Below, piece by piece: positions 47,328-59,565 of a stretch of 64,000 nt of DNA. The translations under genes and the position numbers were made by a program. The stretch's first letter is position 1. Each line of letters starts with the position of its first letter. Under the pieces are notes generated by a model that saw nothing but the letters and a program-made list of their open reading frames with translations, was not told the origin of the DNA and searched no databases. Source of the DNA: Cryptomeria japonica (Eukaryota; Streptophyta; Pinopsida; Cupressales; Cupressaceae). The stretch is from NCBI RefSeq assembly GCF_030272615.1, contig NC_081414.1:767634153-767698152 (forward strand). Reading direction: 5' to 3'.

Positions 47328-48233
47328 TTAATAAGATTGAAAAAGAGCATCACTCCTTGATGGAAGAGATCTAAATTGTTTAGGCCAAAAGAGATCAATA
47401 GGAACATCGAGGCTTCTTTCGGATGGATGAAATAAGCTATGGTTCACGGTTATGATTTCTCCACTGTGAGGAAATTTAAGACACTTGTGTATTAGAGAAG
47501 CAATAGCCTTCATGGAAGATAGCCAAGGATATCCCAACTTCACACAGAATTGTTCAGAAGAAGGTATGATAACAAAGTCAATATCCATGGATTTAGTATA
47601 AACTTCAACAGGAAGGGTAATAGAGCCAATGGTAGGACAAGAGAAGCCATAAAATAACTTCACAAATAAATTAGAAGCATCATATAGTGGTTTATCCAAT
47701 TGTAAAGTGAAAAGATACTCTTTAGTTATAACATTAACCATGCAAGAGGGATCGATCAGGGCACCACGGCAAGGGATATCCTTAACCTTCACAACTATGT
47801 ATAAAGGGCCATTGGGTGCTCGAATGGTCTCGCTAGGGTTAAATGTAATACAAGGATCCTTAGGCATATCTTGTGTTTCTACCATATTAAACAAGTTTGG
47901 AGCCATACAGGTGAATTCTTCAGAAGTGAGAGAATTAGGCACAATCTCAATAACATTAGAGGTATGAGATGGCAAGGGATCAGTGAAAATCTTAAGATTT
48001 TGATTAGGAGGAGAAACTGATTTATTCCCTTTATCATTCACACCTACCACCGATATAGTATTATTATCAATCAAGTATTGAACCTTATTTTTTAATGCAA
48101 AACCTTTCTTAGTATCATGACTGGGTTGACGATGAAATTGGCAAAAGGAATTGTTATCAAAATAAGGAGATGCAAGTTTGGAAGGATCAATTTGTTTTAT
48201 AGGAGGAAGTTTGATAACATTTCTGGGCAACAA
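47328..48233 (-). pseudogene. M2 knuckle and protease-like domain
   Basis: Starts just after the gag stop. A knuckle-like FCQFHRQPSHDTKKG matches the Tat-like C-x2-H-x4-H-x4-C motif but lacks the last Cys. The protease-like domain has GALIDPSCMVNVIT and VKLGYPWLSSM; M1 has DPAC at the same place. Conservation of the changed active site in two copies suggests it predates their split. Confidence 0.8.
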
Positions 48234-49803
48234 TCAAGACATAATACTATATACAGATTCATTCAAAGGAGTAAACTGCCTTTCTCTTTGGAAAAATTTA
48301 GAAATAGAAGGCACACTTGTTGTAGCATTCAAATCGTTGTTGTTGAGTGGATCATTGAACTTGATGAAGCTTTTTGTTGGTTTGAACTTCACAAATGGTT
48401 GTTGAACACTCTCCCCCTTATCACTTGGAGCCATAGGAGTGGATTTCTCCATTTGACTCACAACCAGTTGATAATTGTGGAGTGTTGTGCACAATTGCAG
48501 AAAGGAAGTAAACTCAGACAAAAGAAGCTTTTCCCTGATATCTTTTTGTAGATTAGAAATGAAAATTCTTTGAATATCATTATCAGGCACATGAAAAGAA
48601 ATTTGAGCACACAAATACTTATATATACCAATGAAATCAATCACTTTTTCTTTAACACCTTGTTTACAATGCATTAAATTAGTCAAAGTGATTTTAGGAC
48701 CAATATTGTTTTGAAATTGTTGGGTGAAAGCGTTTTCCAATTTTTGAAAGGAAGTGATAGAATAAGAAGGTAGAGAGCAATATCGTTGGAAGGCCTTATC
48801 TCTTAGTATTCTTGTAAATAATTTTGCAAGCAATCGTTGATCATAAGCAAAATCAGTACACAAGGTTTGGATTGTTTTGACATGCATAAGAGGATCACCT
48901 TTTCCATTATAGAGTTCCAATTGAGGGATCTCCACATGTTTAGGTGGCATGGATTTAACAATATCAAGAGAAAGTGGGCATGCAACATCAAAGATGGGCA
49001 CACTAAACTTGGATTGACTCATGGAAGCAATTTGTTGTTGTAAGGCAGACACAGTTTGAGCAAGATTGTTAATTGTCATTTCGGTAGAAGAATTGCTACT
49101 AGACATAGGTGATTGAGAAGGTGGTGTGATTTTATGGAAAGAATGAATGGACTGAGAATAAGGTGGTGGGACATTATGATAAGTAGGCATTGGTGATGAT
49201 TGGGTATGAAACAAGACACTTAAAGGAGGAATAAAGTTGTTGAAGGAATTACCCCCTTGTGTCACACTGATTGGTTGAGGGATAATAGGAACACTCATAG
49301 AAGACATAGGTATCGATGGAGGATTAAATGAAGAAGAGGGATTGCCCCCATGACTTATGTTTGTAGGAATTATTTTGAGTTGAAGTAGCCATGATGTTAG
49401 ATGTGAAAGTAGGAATACTAGTCATAGGATTAGTCAAAGGAATAGAGGAATTGACTTATGTTGAAGGTTGTGAGTAAACCAGGGTTTTAACACAACTCTT
49501 GATAGGCATGCCATTAGAATCAACAATATGTGCAATGCCACACAATATATCAATTCCATTCTTATCACTTCGAAGCATGCGCTTAAGACCTTCAATTAAT
49601 GGAAGAGCTTCACTATTAAGGTACTCTTGGGACATCCATTGTTGAAAGCTATCAAATTGATTGTCTAATGTAGAAAGTTGATCTAAAGAAACCCTAGTTA
49701 AAGCATCTTCTTCATCATGAGATCCATCAATATGAACATGATTAGGATGGGAAGAATTAGCATGATCCTCATTAAAGAAGACACCCAAATTAGGCTCCAT
49801 CAC
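48234..49803 (-). pseudogene. gag: M2 gag
   Basis: From MEPNLGVFFNED at 49,803 (frame A) through a shift near 49,310-49,450 into the frame ending at 48,234. The capsid region is LELYNGKGDPLMHV to FIGIYKYLCAQISF. A heptad-like INNLAQTVSALQQQIASM precedes it. M1 has additional upstream residues with ATG at 39,049; in M2 that ATG is replaced, so the real start is unclear. The terminal TGA coincides in position with TAA in M1. Confidence 0.85.
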
Positions 49804-52045
49804 CTTGGTAATTAAACCTTGAGAAGCCTTAATTCTAATGCCTCTTCTAATGGGGATAGGATAGGTAGGACTAATAGTGGTATGAACTAGAGGGAAAATT
49901 GAAATTTTGAATTGTAGAACAAAGCTTACAAACTTGAGTAATGCAAAATTGAAGAAAATAATGATTACACAATTTGAACTTTGTTGGAGGAAGAGGATGA
50001 CACAATTTCCAAAAATGAAAGAAAATTGGAATTTAAAATTAGGGCCAAGGGAATACCATTTAATTTTAAAATTAAAACTTTTAAAAGCAGGGTAGACAAT
50101 TATTAATCACTTAATTTTAAAATTTTTCTTGAAAGTTGAAATGTTGAATTTTGAAGGTATTTCAATTCTAGAGGGATCAAAAATCAATAAAATCAGCCAA
50201 TCTTCTGGATTTAGGCTATTAAATATAGTCATAACTATCATGCTCTGTGAATTGTACATGTACCTGCAACCACAATGCACTCAATAAGTCATTACAAGCA
50301 ATGGTTAGTGAATTAAATCAATAAAGTGTAAAACCATAGCTAATCGACTTATTGCCTCCTAGTAAATGTGAGTATGAAAAATACTCTCAGATCTGATTAT
50401 GCATACTCCAGTGACTTGACTACACTTAGATGGAGGATTTGATGGATGAAAATTCATGACCTAGCAAGAATAGCATGATTAAGCTATATGAGTTCATGAT
50501 TGATCTAAAAAATGAATTAATATTAAGATGCAATTAAGCTAAGATTAAGCATGATAACATTCCTAAAGAATGATAAACTAGAAGCTAGATGCCTATAATA
50601 ACAATGCATAAGATGAGAATGAGATGGGATGCAATCATGATATGAAATTGGGATCCTTTGAGCTCCAAAATGAGGTCTATTTATAGGATTTTCCAAGACT
50701 ATGGGTGATGTGGCAAGAATCAATGGTCAAGATTGATTTGAAGATATCAATGGTTAAATTGGAGGAGGATGGCAAAGGGGGTTGGATTAAAGGGAACATC
50801 TATCATCTCTATGGTAACGAGTGTCAAGAGGCTTCTAGAAGGAGTAGGATGAAAGGGAACACTTAGTGACAAGTGTCACAAAGGTTCTAGAAGATGTTGG
50901 ATGAAAGGGGACATGTGGGTAGGTAGAATGGGTTAGGTTTAGGAGTGGTAGAAGTTAGGAGAATTTGAATTTAAAAATTCAAATATTATGAAAAGGCTAA
51001 TTAATCTCAACAACTCATGGATTTGAATTGTTTTAACCAATTAAGGATTCTAGAAGAATGATTTTGATGGGGGAATTACTTAATTTGAATTAATTAATCA
51101 AAGGGATGAAATGTAATGAACCTATTAAATAAATCCTTAGATTTATTAATAAGTAGATGAAAAGGGGAATTTAATCAAATTGATTAGTAAATTCAATTAA
51201 ATTGGGAAGGGAGATTAATTAAATAATTGCTTATTTAATTAATTATCTTCAGACCATTTTTAGGTGTATACAATAATAGTCTCCCAAAATTTCAGGAAAA
51301 AAGCCAAGGACCATGGCAGGAATGCACATGGTCTGACCAATTTTTTTCCAAATTTGCAAGGATGGATATTATGATGATTTTAAAGCTAACCCCCCAAAAT
51401 TGGCAAATTTTACAATCTCTAGATGGGCGAAATGAAGGCACAAAGGTGAAAATAGGACCTTATTATGGTTTTGAAGAAAAAGAGGAATTGAATTGCAACT
51501 TTGAAAAGGGTCAAACCTAATGGATAGGGACACCTTGGAAAATGTTTAAAAATCTGAATGTAAATGAAATTGATTTGAAATTAACACGAAGTCCAATTAA
51601 TTTTAAAAACTAGGGTTTGATGACCTAACCACTTAATTTTGAAATTTGAATTTTGGGAAATAGGGGGGAAATTGAAAATTTGAATTGTAGGATTGAAGAC
51701 AAATCTAAAGAACACTCAAAAATCTGAAAATTAAATGGAAATCCAATTTTTGCACAAGTTCAAGATGATATTTGAAAATTGGGGTTTTAACAAGTAACCT
51801 CTTAATTTTGTAAATTTTAATTGGAAATTGAACAAGACAATGAGGAAATTGAATTTGACAATCAAAACAATTTTCAAATCTAAGATAACCACAAGCAATT
51901 TTTATAGAACACAAGTTCAATTTTAAATTTAAAAACTAGGGTTTTAATGAAATAACCACTAAGTTTGCAAAAAGTTGAAACCTGTAAATGAAAAATATGC
52001 AATGTTGTTCAAAGGAAAGCATGCAAGATGTCGGGTACACCAAAA
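49804..52045 (-). other. M2 5' leader with an inserted LTR
   Basis: Bases about 50,224-51,271 are absent from M1 at the same place and are LTR-like (minus-sense start TGTATACACC), related to the insert at 24,227. The remaining leader resembles M1 leader and K2 LTR and carries gaccatg/catggtc arms at 51,309-51,333. No ORF. Confidence 0.65.
52023..52042 (-). promoter_or_regulatory. M2 primer-binding site
   Basis: Minus sense TGGTGTACCCGACATCTTGC, three bases from the LTR, matching K2 and M1 sites. Confidence 0.75.
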
Positions 52046-53231
52046 TGTAATGGTGGGAAAATGGTGAGTGATAGATCAAGAGGAAAACTACCCTTTCCCT
52101 CAAAGAGAGATGAGAGTTTCACTATTGATTATCCTTCAAGCACTTTTCACCATTACATTAGGAAGAAGGGTTTGAGATAATTCACTAAATTCAATCTCTC
52201 CATACAAAGATGGTAGATTGAATTCTAAATGAAGTGAGAATGTTAGGATGATCCCCCTTTTCCTTTTTTGATTTGGAAAAGAAATTGATTGAATTATGTA
52301 GTGCAAAAGTAACAAATAACTGATTATAACTTGAGATCAGAATATGATATGAAGTTGTGCACCTGGATCTGGTAGTAAAATGTCAAGACGAAGTTGCCTT
52401 GCGAATTTGACAAAAAGTTGTTTGAACCATTGTGGGAATGTACACGGTCCTCTGAAAAATCCGTGAAATGAAAAGGGTTTTTCCGCCTTTGCTAATGGAG
52501 CTCAAATCCAAAAGTACAGTTGCACACCTACAACCTACACACAAAAAAGAGAGGAAAATGGGTTGGGGTTGGGGGTTTGCCTTTAGGTCAAACCCCAGTT
52601 TTGGAATTAACCAAATAATGAAAGAAAATACTTGCAAGTAGATGTAAATGAAAGACTAAATTTTAAACCACCTCAAGGGAGGTTGTAGTAGAAATGTTGA
52701 TAGAAATTCTTGTGTGGAATTGTATGTTGAAATCAATCTCCTCTTAAATGGTTGAAACCTTGAATTAAATGCAACACCTAGCCTTGAAGGGAGACTTGAG
52801 AATACTCAATGCTAGAAAAGAATGCTTGATCGCTTGTGAAATTCACACTTATCCCACTTATGCAAATGAGAGGATGAATTCCCCTTAAATATATGTTTGG
52901 TGGATTTGAATTTTGTCACGGGCTGACATCGGGGGAGTTTCCTGCCTGAGGCACAACCCACAATGCATGCTCTAGGAATGGTCTTGCCCTAAAATAGGGA
53001 AAAGATAGGGGTGCCACACCCCTGTCCTAGGAGGACAAGGGCTGGACGCCCCTATCCTACCCCTTTCTCCAGGGCAGAATGCGATCGGGGTGATGCAGAG
53101 GCCAAGGAAGAAGTTGTTTTTGCAAGCTGAGGACTCTCTGGTCTCCAATCAAGCTAGAGGATTTGAGTTCGCATGCATGAGGTCCCTAATGCAGTCAAAA
53201 AATTCTAGGATTGCAATTTTATGACACTACA
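52046..53231 (-). mobile_element. M2 5' LTR
   Basis: Minus-sense start TGTAGTGTCATAAAATTG. Two GC-rich units lie at 52,990-53,070 (three in the partner LTR). The plus-sense string cccttaaatatatg near 52,890 reads on the minus strand as a possible TATA box. Confidence 0.9.
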
Positions 53232-53279
53232 GTATCATTTTCATAATAATCACTTCTCCCTAAGTTGCATTTAAGAGGG

Positions 53280-53621
53280 TGTTAGAGTGAATACCATCTT
53301 GTACCTAGTAATTTCTTAATAAGGGACTCATTCACATGTTAACTTAGGTCCTAGATGTTATTTTTAGAAGTCTTAGTTCTCTAGATAATACCTCATATCT
53401 TATCTGTATGAATTTTGATTAATTTTAATTACCTTATAATTTTAATATTTACATCAAGATAGTTTCTCACACTACATCACACCTTGCCTATATAAGAAGG
53501 CTCTTGTATATTTATAATATATCTCATATCTCAATATTCAAGCAAGATCATTATCTCGAATACTCTCTTTTGGAAGACATATTTATTTTTGTAGGTGATA
53601 CTAGAGTGTGCAACTCCTACA
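53280..53621 (+). mobile_element. Short Copia-type LTR with TATA box
   Basis: A 342 bp LTR starts TGTTAGAGTGAATACC and ends CTCCTACA. TATATAAG is at 53,489-53,496. Upstream is a purine tract (ttaagaggg) and downstream at 53,622 a primer site TGGTATTAGATCCATGG. It therefore looks both like a 3' and a 5' LTR. Confidence 0.8.
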
Positions 53622-54110
53622 TGGTATTAGATCCATGGCCATGCAAAACCTTCTTAGATATGAGGATAAAGCTATTACCAAATGAGATATTTTTTGTGGG
53701 TTTCTAGTAAAGATGATTATGCTCTTCTCTTGGGTCGTGTGAGCTCACCATTGAGTTTAGAGCATTTGAGAAAGTTGATATTGACTTTAATTTTTTATAA
53801 ATCCTATTTTTTAATCCAATGCTATAAGAGTATCTAGTTGGAGGAGGTTATTATATCCAAGATGCAGCTGAAAGTTTGTCATATACTAGGTCAAATAGAC
53901 TCTACTAATGCATGTAGAAGGCTCTAAAACCTTAGAAAAAACTATCAAATTATCATTTTTTGATATAGTGGCTCGAGGGAGCAAATATTTTTCTACCATT
54001 TTCATCCCAATATGGAACCTATACAATCATACATATATTTACTTTACAATATCATAGAGTAGCCACTATCCAATCAGTTGGTAGATTTCACCTACTTAAA
54101 TAGATTTTGC
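53622..54110 (+). other. Decayed interior of the short-LTR Copia element
   Basis: No ORF longer than a few dozen codons. Begins with the primer site and ends where an inverted C2-family LTR piece begins. Confidence 0.4.
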
Positions 54111-54266
54111 ATGTTGGCAAAATGGTATCTCAACCTTTCATTTACATGAGGTTACTATTTATAGTAATTTTTCGTTTGAGCATGAAATGGTGCAAAATTC
54201 TCTCAAAATATTTGGATTGGCTAGATAAGCTTGTTGGTAAATTCTCGTTACAAGATCACAACTAGT
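54111..54266 (+). mobile_element. Truncated C2-family LTR in plus orientation
   Basis: Starts TGTTGGCAAAATGGTATC and is the reverse complement, with mismatches, of about 54,990-55,162. C2 apparently inserted into a pre-existing LTR of its own family lying the other way round. Confidence 0.8.
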
Positions 54267-55162
54267 TTTTTTAAGTAAGTCAAGCAGCAGAATGACTTCC
54301 TACACTAACCTTGAGAGGAGAATAATGCAAAAAAAATTATAGATCTTTACAACAATTACAGAAAACAAAAGTGGATATAATAACATTCAAACCATAACAC
54401 AATTATTTACGTGGGGAAAACCCTTTTAGGAGAAAAACCCCACATTCAAAAAGTCACCCAATATATTATTCAACAATCAAAACACATTACAATATACATG
54501 CAAAGAAAGATCTTTGCAAGAGTGCAACTGATCAAAGATTCAAAGGTAACTCAATAGCTATAAGACTCTTACATACAACCTCTATCTCATGCACCTCATA
54601 TATAGGAGATACAATACAAGAAACCATCAAATGGTATTACAAAACCATGTGCTAAAACTACCCAAAAAGGTGTAGCCAACTTTATCTCCCTTCTAGATTC
54701 CTTATGACATGTTAAAACACACATTAACATGTGTCCCTCCCTTTTACAGGTCATTTATGTGTTTGATACAAATTATATTTCCTATTTCAGGAGCACAAAC
54801 TTCCAGAGGCCATAAATTGAGAACCGTGTGTCTGATTGACGAACTATTTGAAGCATCGGAAAGCTCACAAAGTTCTCTATTGCCTCACAAACCACTATGC
54901 CATTTACACCCACTTGTTAGGGTGTTTCAGGTCCTCTAAAGTCCTCAAAATCAAGTTTAAACCTTTTATTAGACCCGTCCAAAACATAAAATTTAATATC
55001 TTCAAAACTAGTTGTGTTCTTGCGACATAACTTTCCCATAATTCTTATCTAGCCAACCAAAAGATTTAGGGAGAATTTTGCACCATTTCATGCTCAAATG
55101 AAAACTTACTATAAATAGTAACCTTATATAAATGCAAGGTTGAGGCACCATTTTCCAAACAA
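54267..55162 (-). mobile_element. C2 3' LTR
   Basis: About 896 bases. Minus-sense start TGTTTGGAAAATGG after the purine tract. The outer end has lost its canonical CA, so the left boundary is approximate. Confidence 0.85.
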
Positions 55163-56219
55163 ATCTCCCACTTGTCAAACACCTTGGAAGAGTAAAGGGA
55201 GTATCAACACAATATATAAACTTCTAGGGTCCATGAGGCCCATAGACTTTGAGCATCATCTAAACTTCTCTGTGCTCACAACCTTAGTTAAAGAATACAA
55301 CATTCATCAAAGTTTCTACCTTAAACAGCTTCACCCTGCCATCTTTGACCTTATCTATGACAAAATGATATTGAACATCAATGTGCTTGGTCCAAGCATG
55401 AAATTTTAGGTTCTTAGCTACGTCGATCGCACTCTGACTATCACAATAAACTGTGACAACTCATTTTATTCCAATGTTTGAATACAGTCTCTTAAACCAA
55501 ATTACCTCTTTAAAAGCATGAGTAGCTATCATATACTCTGCTTCAATAGTGGACAAAGTAATCACAACATGTCACTTACTCATCCAACTAATTGCACCAC
55601 CAAATAAAGTAAACACATAAGCATTGGTGGATCTCCTGCTATCAATATCACCTACCTAGTCTGAATCCACATAACCATGAATATCAAGGGAAATCATGTC
55701 TCCAACTGAACTACAATGATAACCCAAAGAATACTTTGAGGTACCCTTCAAATATCTAAAGACTCTTTTGACTGCAACCCAATGAACTCTACCAGGATTA
55801 GACATGTATCTGGACAAAACTCTCACTCCTTGGGCAATGTTAGGTCTAGTACAGACCATAACATACATCAAACTTCCAACTTCACTTTGGTAAGGCACTC
55901 TGGTCATGTCTTCCATCTCTGATGGGGATGTAGGACAATCTGTAACATATAATTTCATTCCAAATGTAAAAGGAACACACAGTGGTCTACAATCTTGCAT
56001 GTTGAACCTCTATAACACTGAATTCACATACTTACTTTGGCCTAGCCATAGCTTTCTGTTCACTCCATCTCTTTTAATTTCCATCCCAAGAATGTGTTTC
56101 ACTACACCGAGATATTTCATTTCAAATTTTGTAGTGAGCTAAGACTTAAGTTCTGAAATCATACCTTTCCCTTTACCAATGCATAACATGTCATCAACAT
56201 ACAATATAATGTACAGGAA
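55163..56219 (-). pseudogene. pol: C2 RNase H and C-terminal RT
   Basis: Minus strand. It begins with the RT active site YVDDM (about 56,204-56,187) right after the solo LTR, passes the long connection (VGSLMYVMVCTRPNIA at about 55,850) and enters RNase H: HGYVDSD (Asp, about 55,660), STIEAEY (Glu, about 55,540) and CDSQSAI (Asp, about 55,430). Several stops break it. The tail fades out before the LTR. Confidence 0.85.
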
Positions 56220-56224
56220 ATGAT

Positions 56225-57129
56225 TGTTGGCAATTGACACTCATTGTATTAATTTTGTTGTCATTGATGGCAACAAGATTTGATTGGAGTCATTTACCAG
56301 CATTATGAGGCATTTACTGATAGACATCAGCATTGGAGCATTCAGGGCTACACTGGCACCGACACCGACACTGGCACCGACATCCAACACTTTAGGGAAG
56401 CTGACATCAAGAAAGATTTATTTAGAAAAATCATTTTCTAATTATTGTATAAGGCCAACATTGTATATCTTTTGTAATGTATTGTAAGCTGACATAAGGC
56501 ATATTGTGTGTATGGGTATATAGGTCAGTGTGTTAGGACATTATGACATATGAAATCATTAAGGGTTATGCGAGGATAGAACTTGTGAGGATTGTGGAAT
56601 GCGAAGATCATTTGTATGTGAATGTTGTATCATACAATGATTTGTAAATTTTTTATAAGACATTCTTGGAGGGAAGGTGATACCGGTAATAGTGTTTAGG
56701 GTTTATGAACTGGTACAGAGCAGAGCTATAACCGAAACTCTCTTTGTCATAGCAGATGCTTGTTGTGAATTCACTTTCATTGTTTTACTTCAGCAGAAGC
56801 TTGTATTCAGTGAGACTCTTTAGTGATGAGCAGTGTGCTCTAGGCAATGTGCCTTCATGCATTTGTAGGACCCCATTATATATAATATCTTTCATATGGC
56901 TAGTGATTGATATTGTGGGTCACAAATCCCACCGTGGTTTTTCCTCTTTGAGGTTTTTAGCATATAAATTTTGTGTGTTATGGTGTTCATTCATGTGGAT
57001 GGTTCATTTGCTTCAAGTTATATGCTTATTTGTTTACTAGTTTATATGTGTTTGGTATAGAAGCATAAAATCTTATTTTACCGACAGAACACTGATTCAC
57101 CCCCCTCTCAGTGTTCTTGGATCCCAACA
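56225..57129 (+). mobile_element. Solo LTR (SIRE-like) inside C2 RT
   Basis: Starts TGTTGGCAATTGAC and ends GGATCCCAACA; exact target duplication atgat at 56,220-56,224 and 57,130-57,134. The end contains gaacactga (57,087-57,095) pairing with tcagtgttc (57,108-57,116) around ttcacccccctc, as in K. Removing it joins the RT reading frame. Confidence 0.95.
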
Positions 57130-57642
57130 ATGATCACCATCAGTTTTATAATAAACACAATGATCTGATTTAGAACATTCAAATCCCAAACTTAATACAT
57201 ATGTATCAAATTTCTGGTGCAACATCCCAGGACTCTATTTGAGGCCATACAAATATTTTTTTAATTTATAGAACAAATTACTTATACCTTTCACCACATA
57301 ATGCTTTGACTGTGTCATATAAATATCCTCCTCCAAATCACCATGAAGGAAAGAAGTTTTCACATCGATTTGCTCAACCTCTAAATCATAAGCAACAACA
57401 ATAGAAAACAAAAATCTAATGGATGTCATTTTGGCAACAGGAGAAAATATCTCACCATAATCAACACCCTCAACCTGAGAGTAGCCTTTTGCAACCAACA
57501 TTGCTTTATACTTCTCAATGCTTCCATCTGAACCAATGTTTTTCTTGAACACCCATTTGCAACTAACAAGCTTTCGTCCTTCAAGCAATGGTACAAGATC
57601 CCATGCATCAATCTTTTTCAAAGCTGTCATTTCTTCTTCCAT
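57130..57642 (-). pseudogene. pol: C2 reverse transcriptase, N-terminal part
   Basis: MEEEMTALKKIDAWDLVPL, CKWVFKKN, YKAMLVAKGYSQ, FSPVAKMTSIRF, IDVKTSFLHGDLEEDIYM (catalytic Asp) and YLYGLK are the Copia RT blocks in order. TAG at 57,232 replaces Gln of the LKQSP block. The frame continues to the solo LTR (CVYYKTDGDH). Confidence 0.92.
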
Positions 57643-58668
57643 AACAATCTTCTAGGATTATGCATCATTCATACATAATGGCTCTTCTACAAATTTTGGT
57701 TCATACACATTAGTATTCAAAGAAAAAATACATCTCCAATCATCAGGTGAATGCCTTTCAGCTGGTTGTCTATGTCTTCTAGACCTTTGAACAAGCCGAG
57801 TTGGAGGTTCTTCCTCCTTTTCTAAAGATTCAGAGCTAGATGAGCTCTCCTCAACTTCTTGCCTATCTAGGGGTCTCGATTCAACTCTTTTAGGTGTAAA
57901 AGGAAATTGAATCACATGTTCCTTTTTAGTCTATTTTGGCTATAATGAAACAGAAGGAGACTTTATTTCTCTAAGATTAACAATTCTACTATGAATTGCC
58001 TTTTGTGCAACGAGGTCCTAAAGCTTGTATCCTTTCACACCATAACTATACCCGATGAAGATACATTTGACAACCTTGTTCTCCAACTTTGTCTGCTTCT
58101 CCTTTAGCACATGTGCATATTCCTCGTAACCAAAAACTCTAGGATTTCTCAATGAAGGCTTGTGACACGACCATGCTTCCATAGGCGTTTTATCAACAAG
58201 AGCTAATGTAGGAGACCTGTTAATCATGTAGCAAGCAATGGCAATAGATTCAACCTAAAAATTTTGTTCTAAACCAACACCACTCAACATACTCCTAGCC
58301 TTCTCCACCAATGTCCTATTCATTCTTTCTGCAACTCCATTCTGCTGCGGAGAATACAGAGTTGCCTTCTGCCTGTTAATTCCACAATCTTTAAAGAATA
58401 TATCAAAATCATTAGAGAAAAATTCACTACCATTATCGTTCCTTAAACATTTAATTTTCTTTCCACTCTGCAACTCAGCCATTGCTTTAAATTCTTTAAA
58501 TCAACTGAAAACTTTAGATTTACTCTTTAGAAAATATACCCATGTCCTTCTACTAAAATCATCAATAAATAAAATGTAATATGTGGATTTTCTAGTCAAA
58601 GGAACATCTATAGGACCAAACACATCAAAATTAATAAGATCCAAAACACCACAAAGTTTTATGAGAAC
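57643..58668 (-). pseudogene. pol: C2 integrase core and linker
   Basis: The core has Asp in DVFGP (about 58,610), Asp in RNDNGSEF (about 58,430) and Glu in GVAERMNRTL (about 58,320). Then come TPMEAWSCHKPSLRNPRVFG and GVKGYKL (58,018-58,227) and a Ser/Glu/Arg-rich linker (57,658-57,915) before RT. Stops lie between each open block. Confidence 0.88.
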
Positions 58669-59565
58669 TCAAGTAAAATTGAACATAATTTTATTTTCCA
58701 TAATGAAATGCTCATAAAAATCAAGATTACAATCATTCAAACCTTCAACAAGGCTTTTATTTTTCAAGGTCCTTAAACCCTTTTCTCCAATGTGGCCAAG
58801 CCTCTGGTGCCATAACATAGTCTTCTTTGCAGGTAAATTTGCTTCAGAAGAAAGAGCACCCTTAGGTACCCAAAATCCATTTCCATCTATTGAAGGTGAA
58901 GCCCTCAAATCTTCCACAGATTTATTTTTTACACAAGTGCTATTACACTCAACAGTGTATGCATCTAGCTTATACAAAGTGTCAAACCTGACACATCTAG
59001 CAATTACCATAGCACCCTTAATCATCTTACATCCTACTTCAGTAAAGACTACTTGCACACCCACATCTATCCATTTTCTCATAGATAACAAATTTCATTT
59101 TAAACCGGGGATATGTAGCACACCATTAATCTTTTTTATTCTACCATCAGAAAACCTTATTCTAACTTTACCTTGACCAACAATGTCTAAATATGAATCA
59201 CCCAAGTACATCTTACCTCCATTAATTTCTTCATATTCATAAAACCAATCTCTATTGGCAATCATATGAAAAGATGCACCTGATTCAATTAACCAGGAAT
59301 CATTGCATGCATGACTAGCTAAACTTGCAATAAATGCATCACCATCTTCCTTCTCAGACTCAGAATCAAAATCAATCTTCTCCTTTTTCTTGTGCTTTTC
59401 TTCTTTGCAGTCCTTACAGATGTGACCTGGTTTACTGCAATTCCAACAAATGACTTTGGACTTTCCAGGAGATTTTGATCTCTCTCTTGATTTGGACTTA
59501 TCGCGCTTCTCATTCTTCTTTCCTTTCTCCTTAGGTCTTCCATGAATAGTTAGGGCTTCCTTCAA
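58669..59565 (-). pseudogene. pol: C2 zinc knuckle, protease and pre-integrase
   Basis: A knuckle CWNCSKPGHICKDC lies near 59,430. The protease site reads WLIESGASFHM (about 59,295), with Glu where Asp is expected, so this copy's protease is probably dead. Pre-integrase follows with MLWHQRLGHIGEKGL (about 58,790), part of the HHCC zinc domain. Confidence 0.88.

Larger units (their letters stand above)
44398..53231 (-). mobile_element. M2: complete minus-strand gag/protease-like gypsy element
   Basis: LTRs 44,398-45,622 and 52,046-53,231 have TG...CA ends and are over 90% alike by eye over the first 190 bases. Primer site 52,042-52,023 and polypurine tract 45,637-45,623 (minus) flank the interior. 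It encodes gag, a protease-like domain and a Pro-rich tail but no RT or integrase. The target duplication is five bases with one mismatch. Another LTR (about 50,224-51,271) sits in its leader. Confidence 0.9.
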
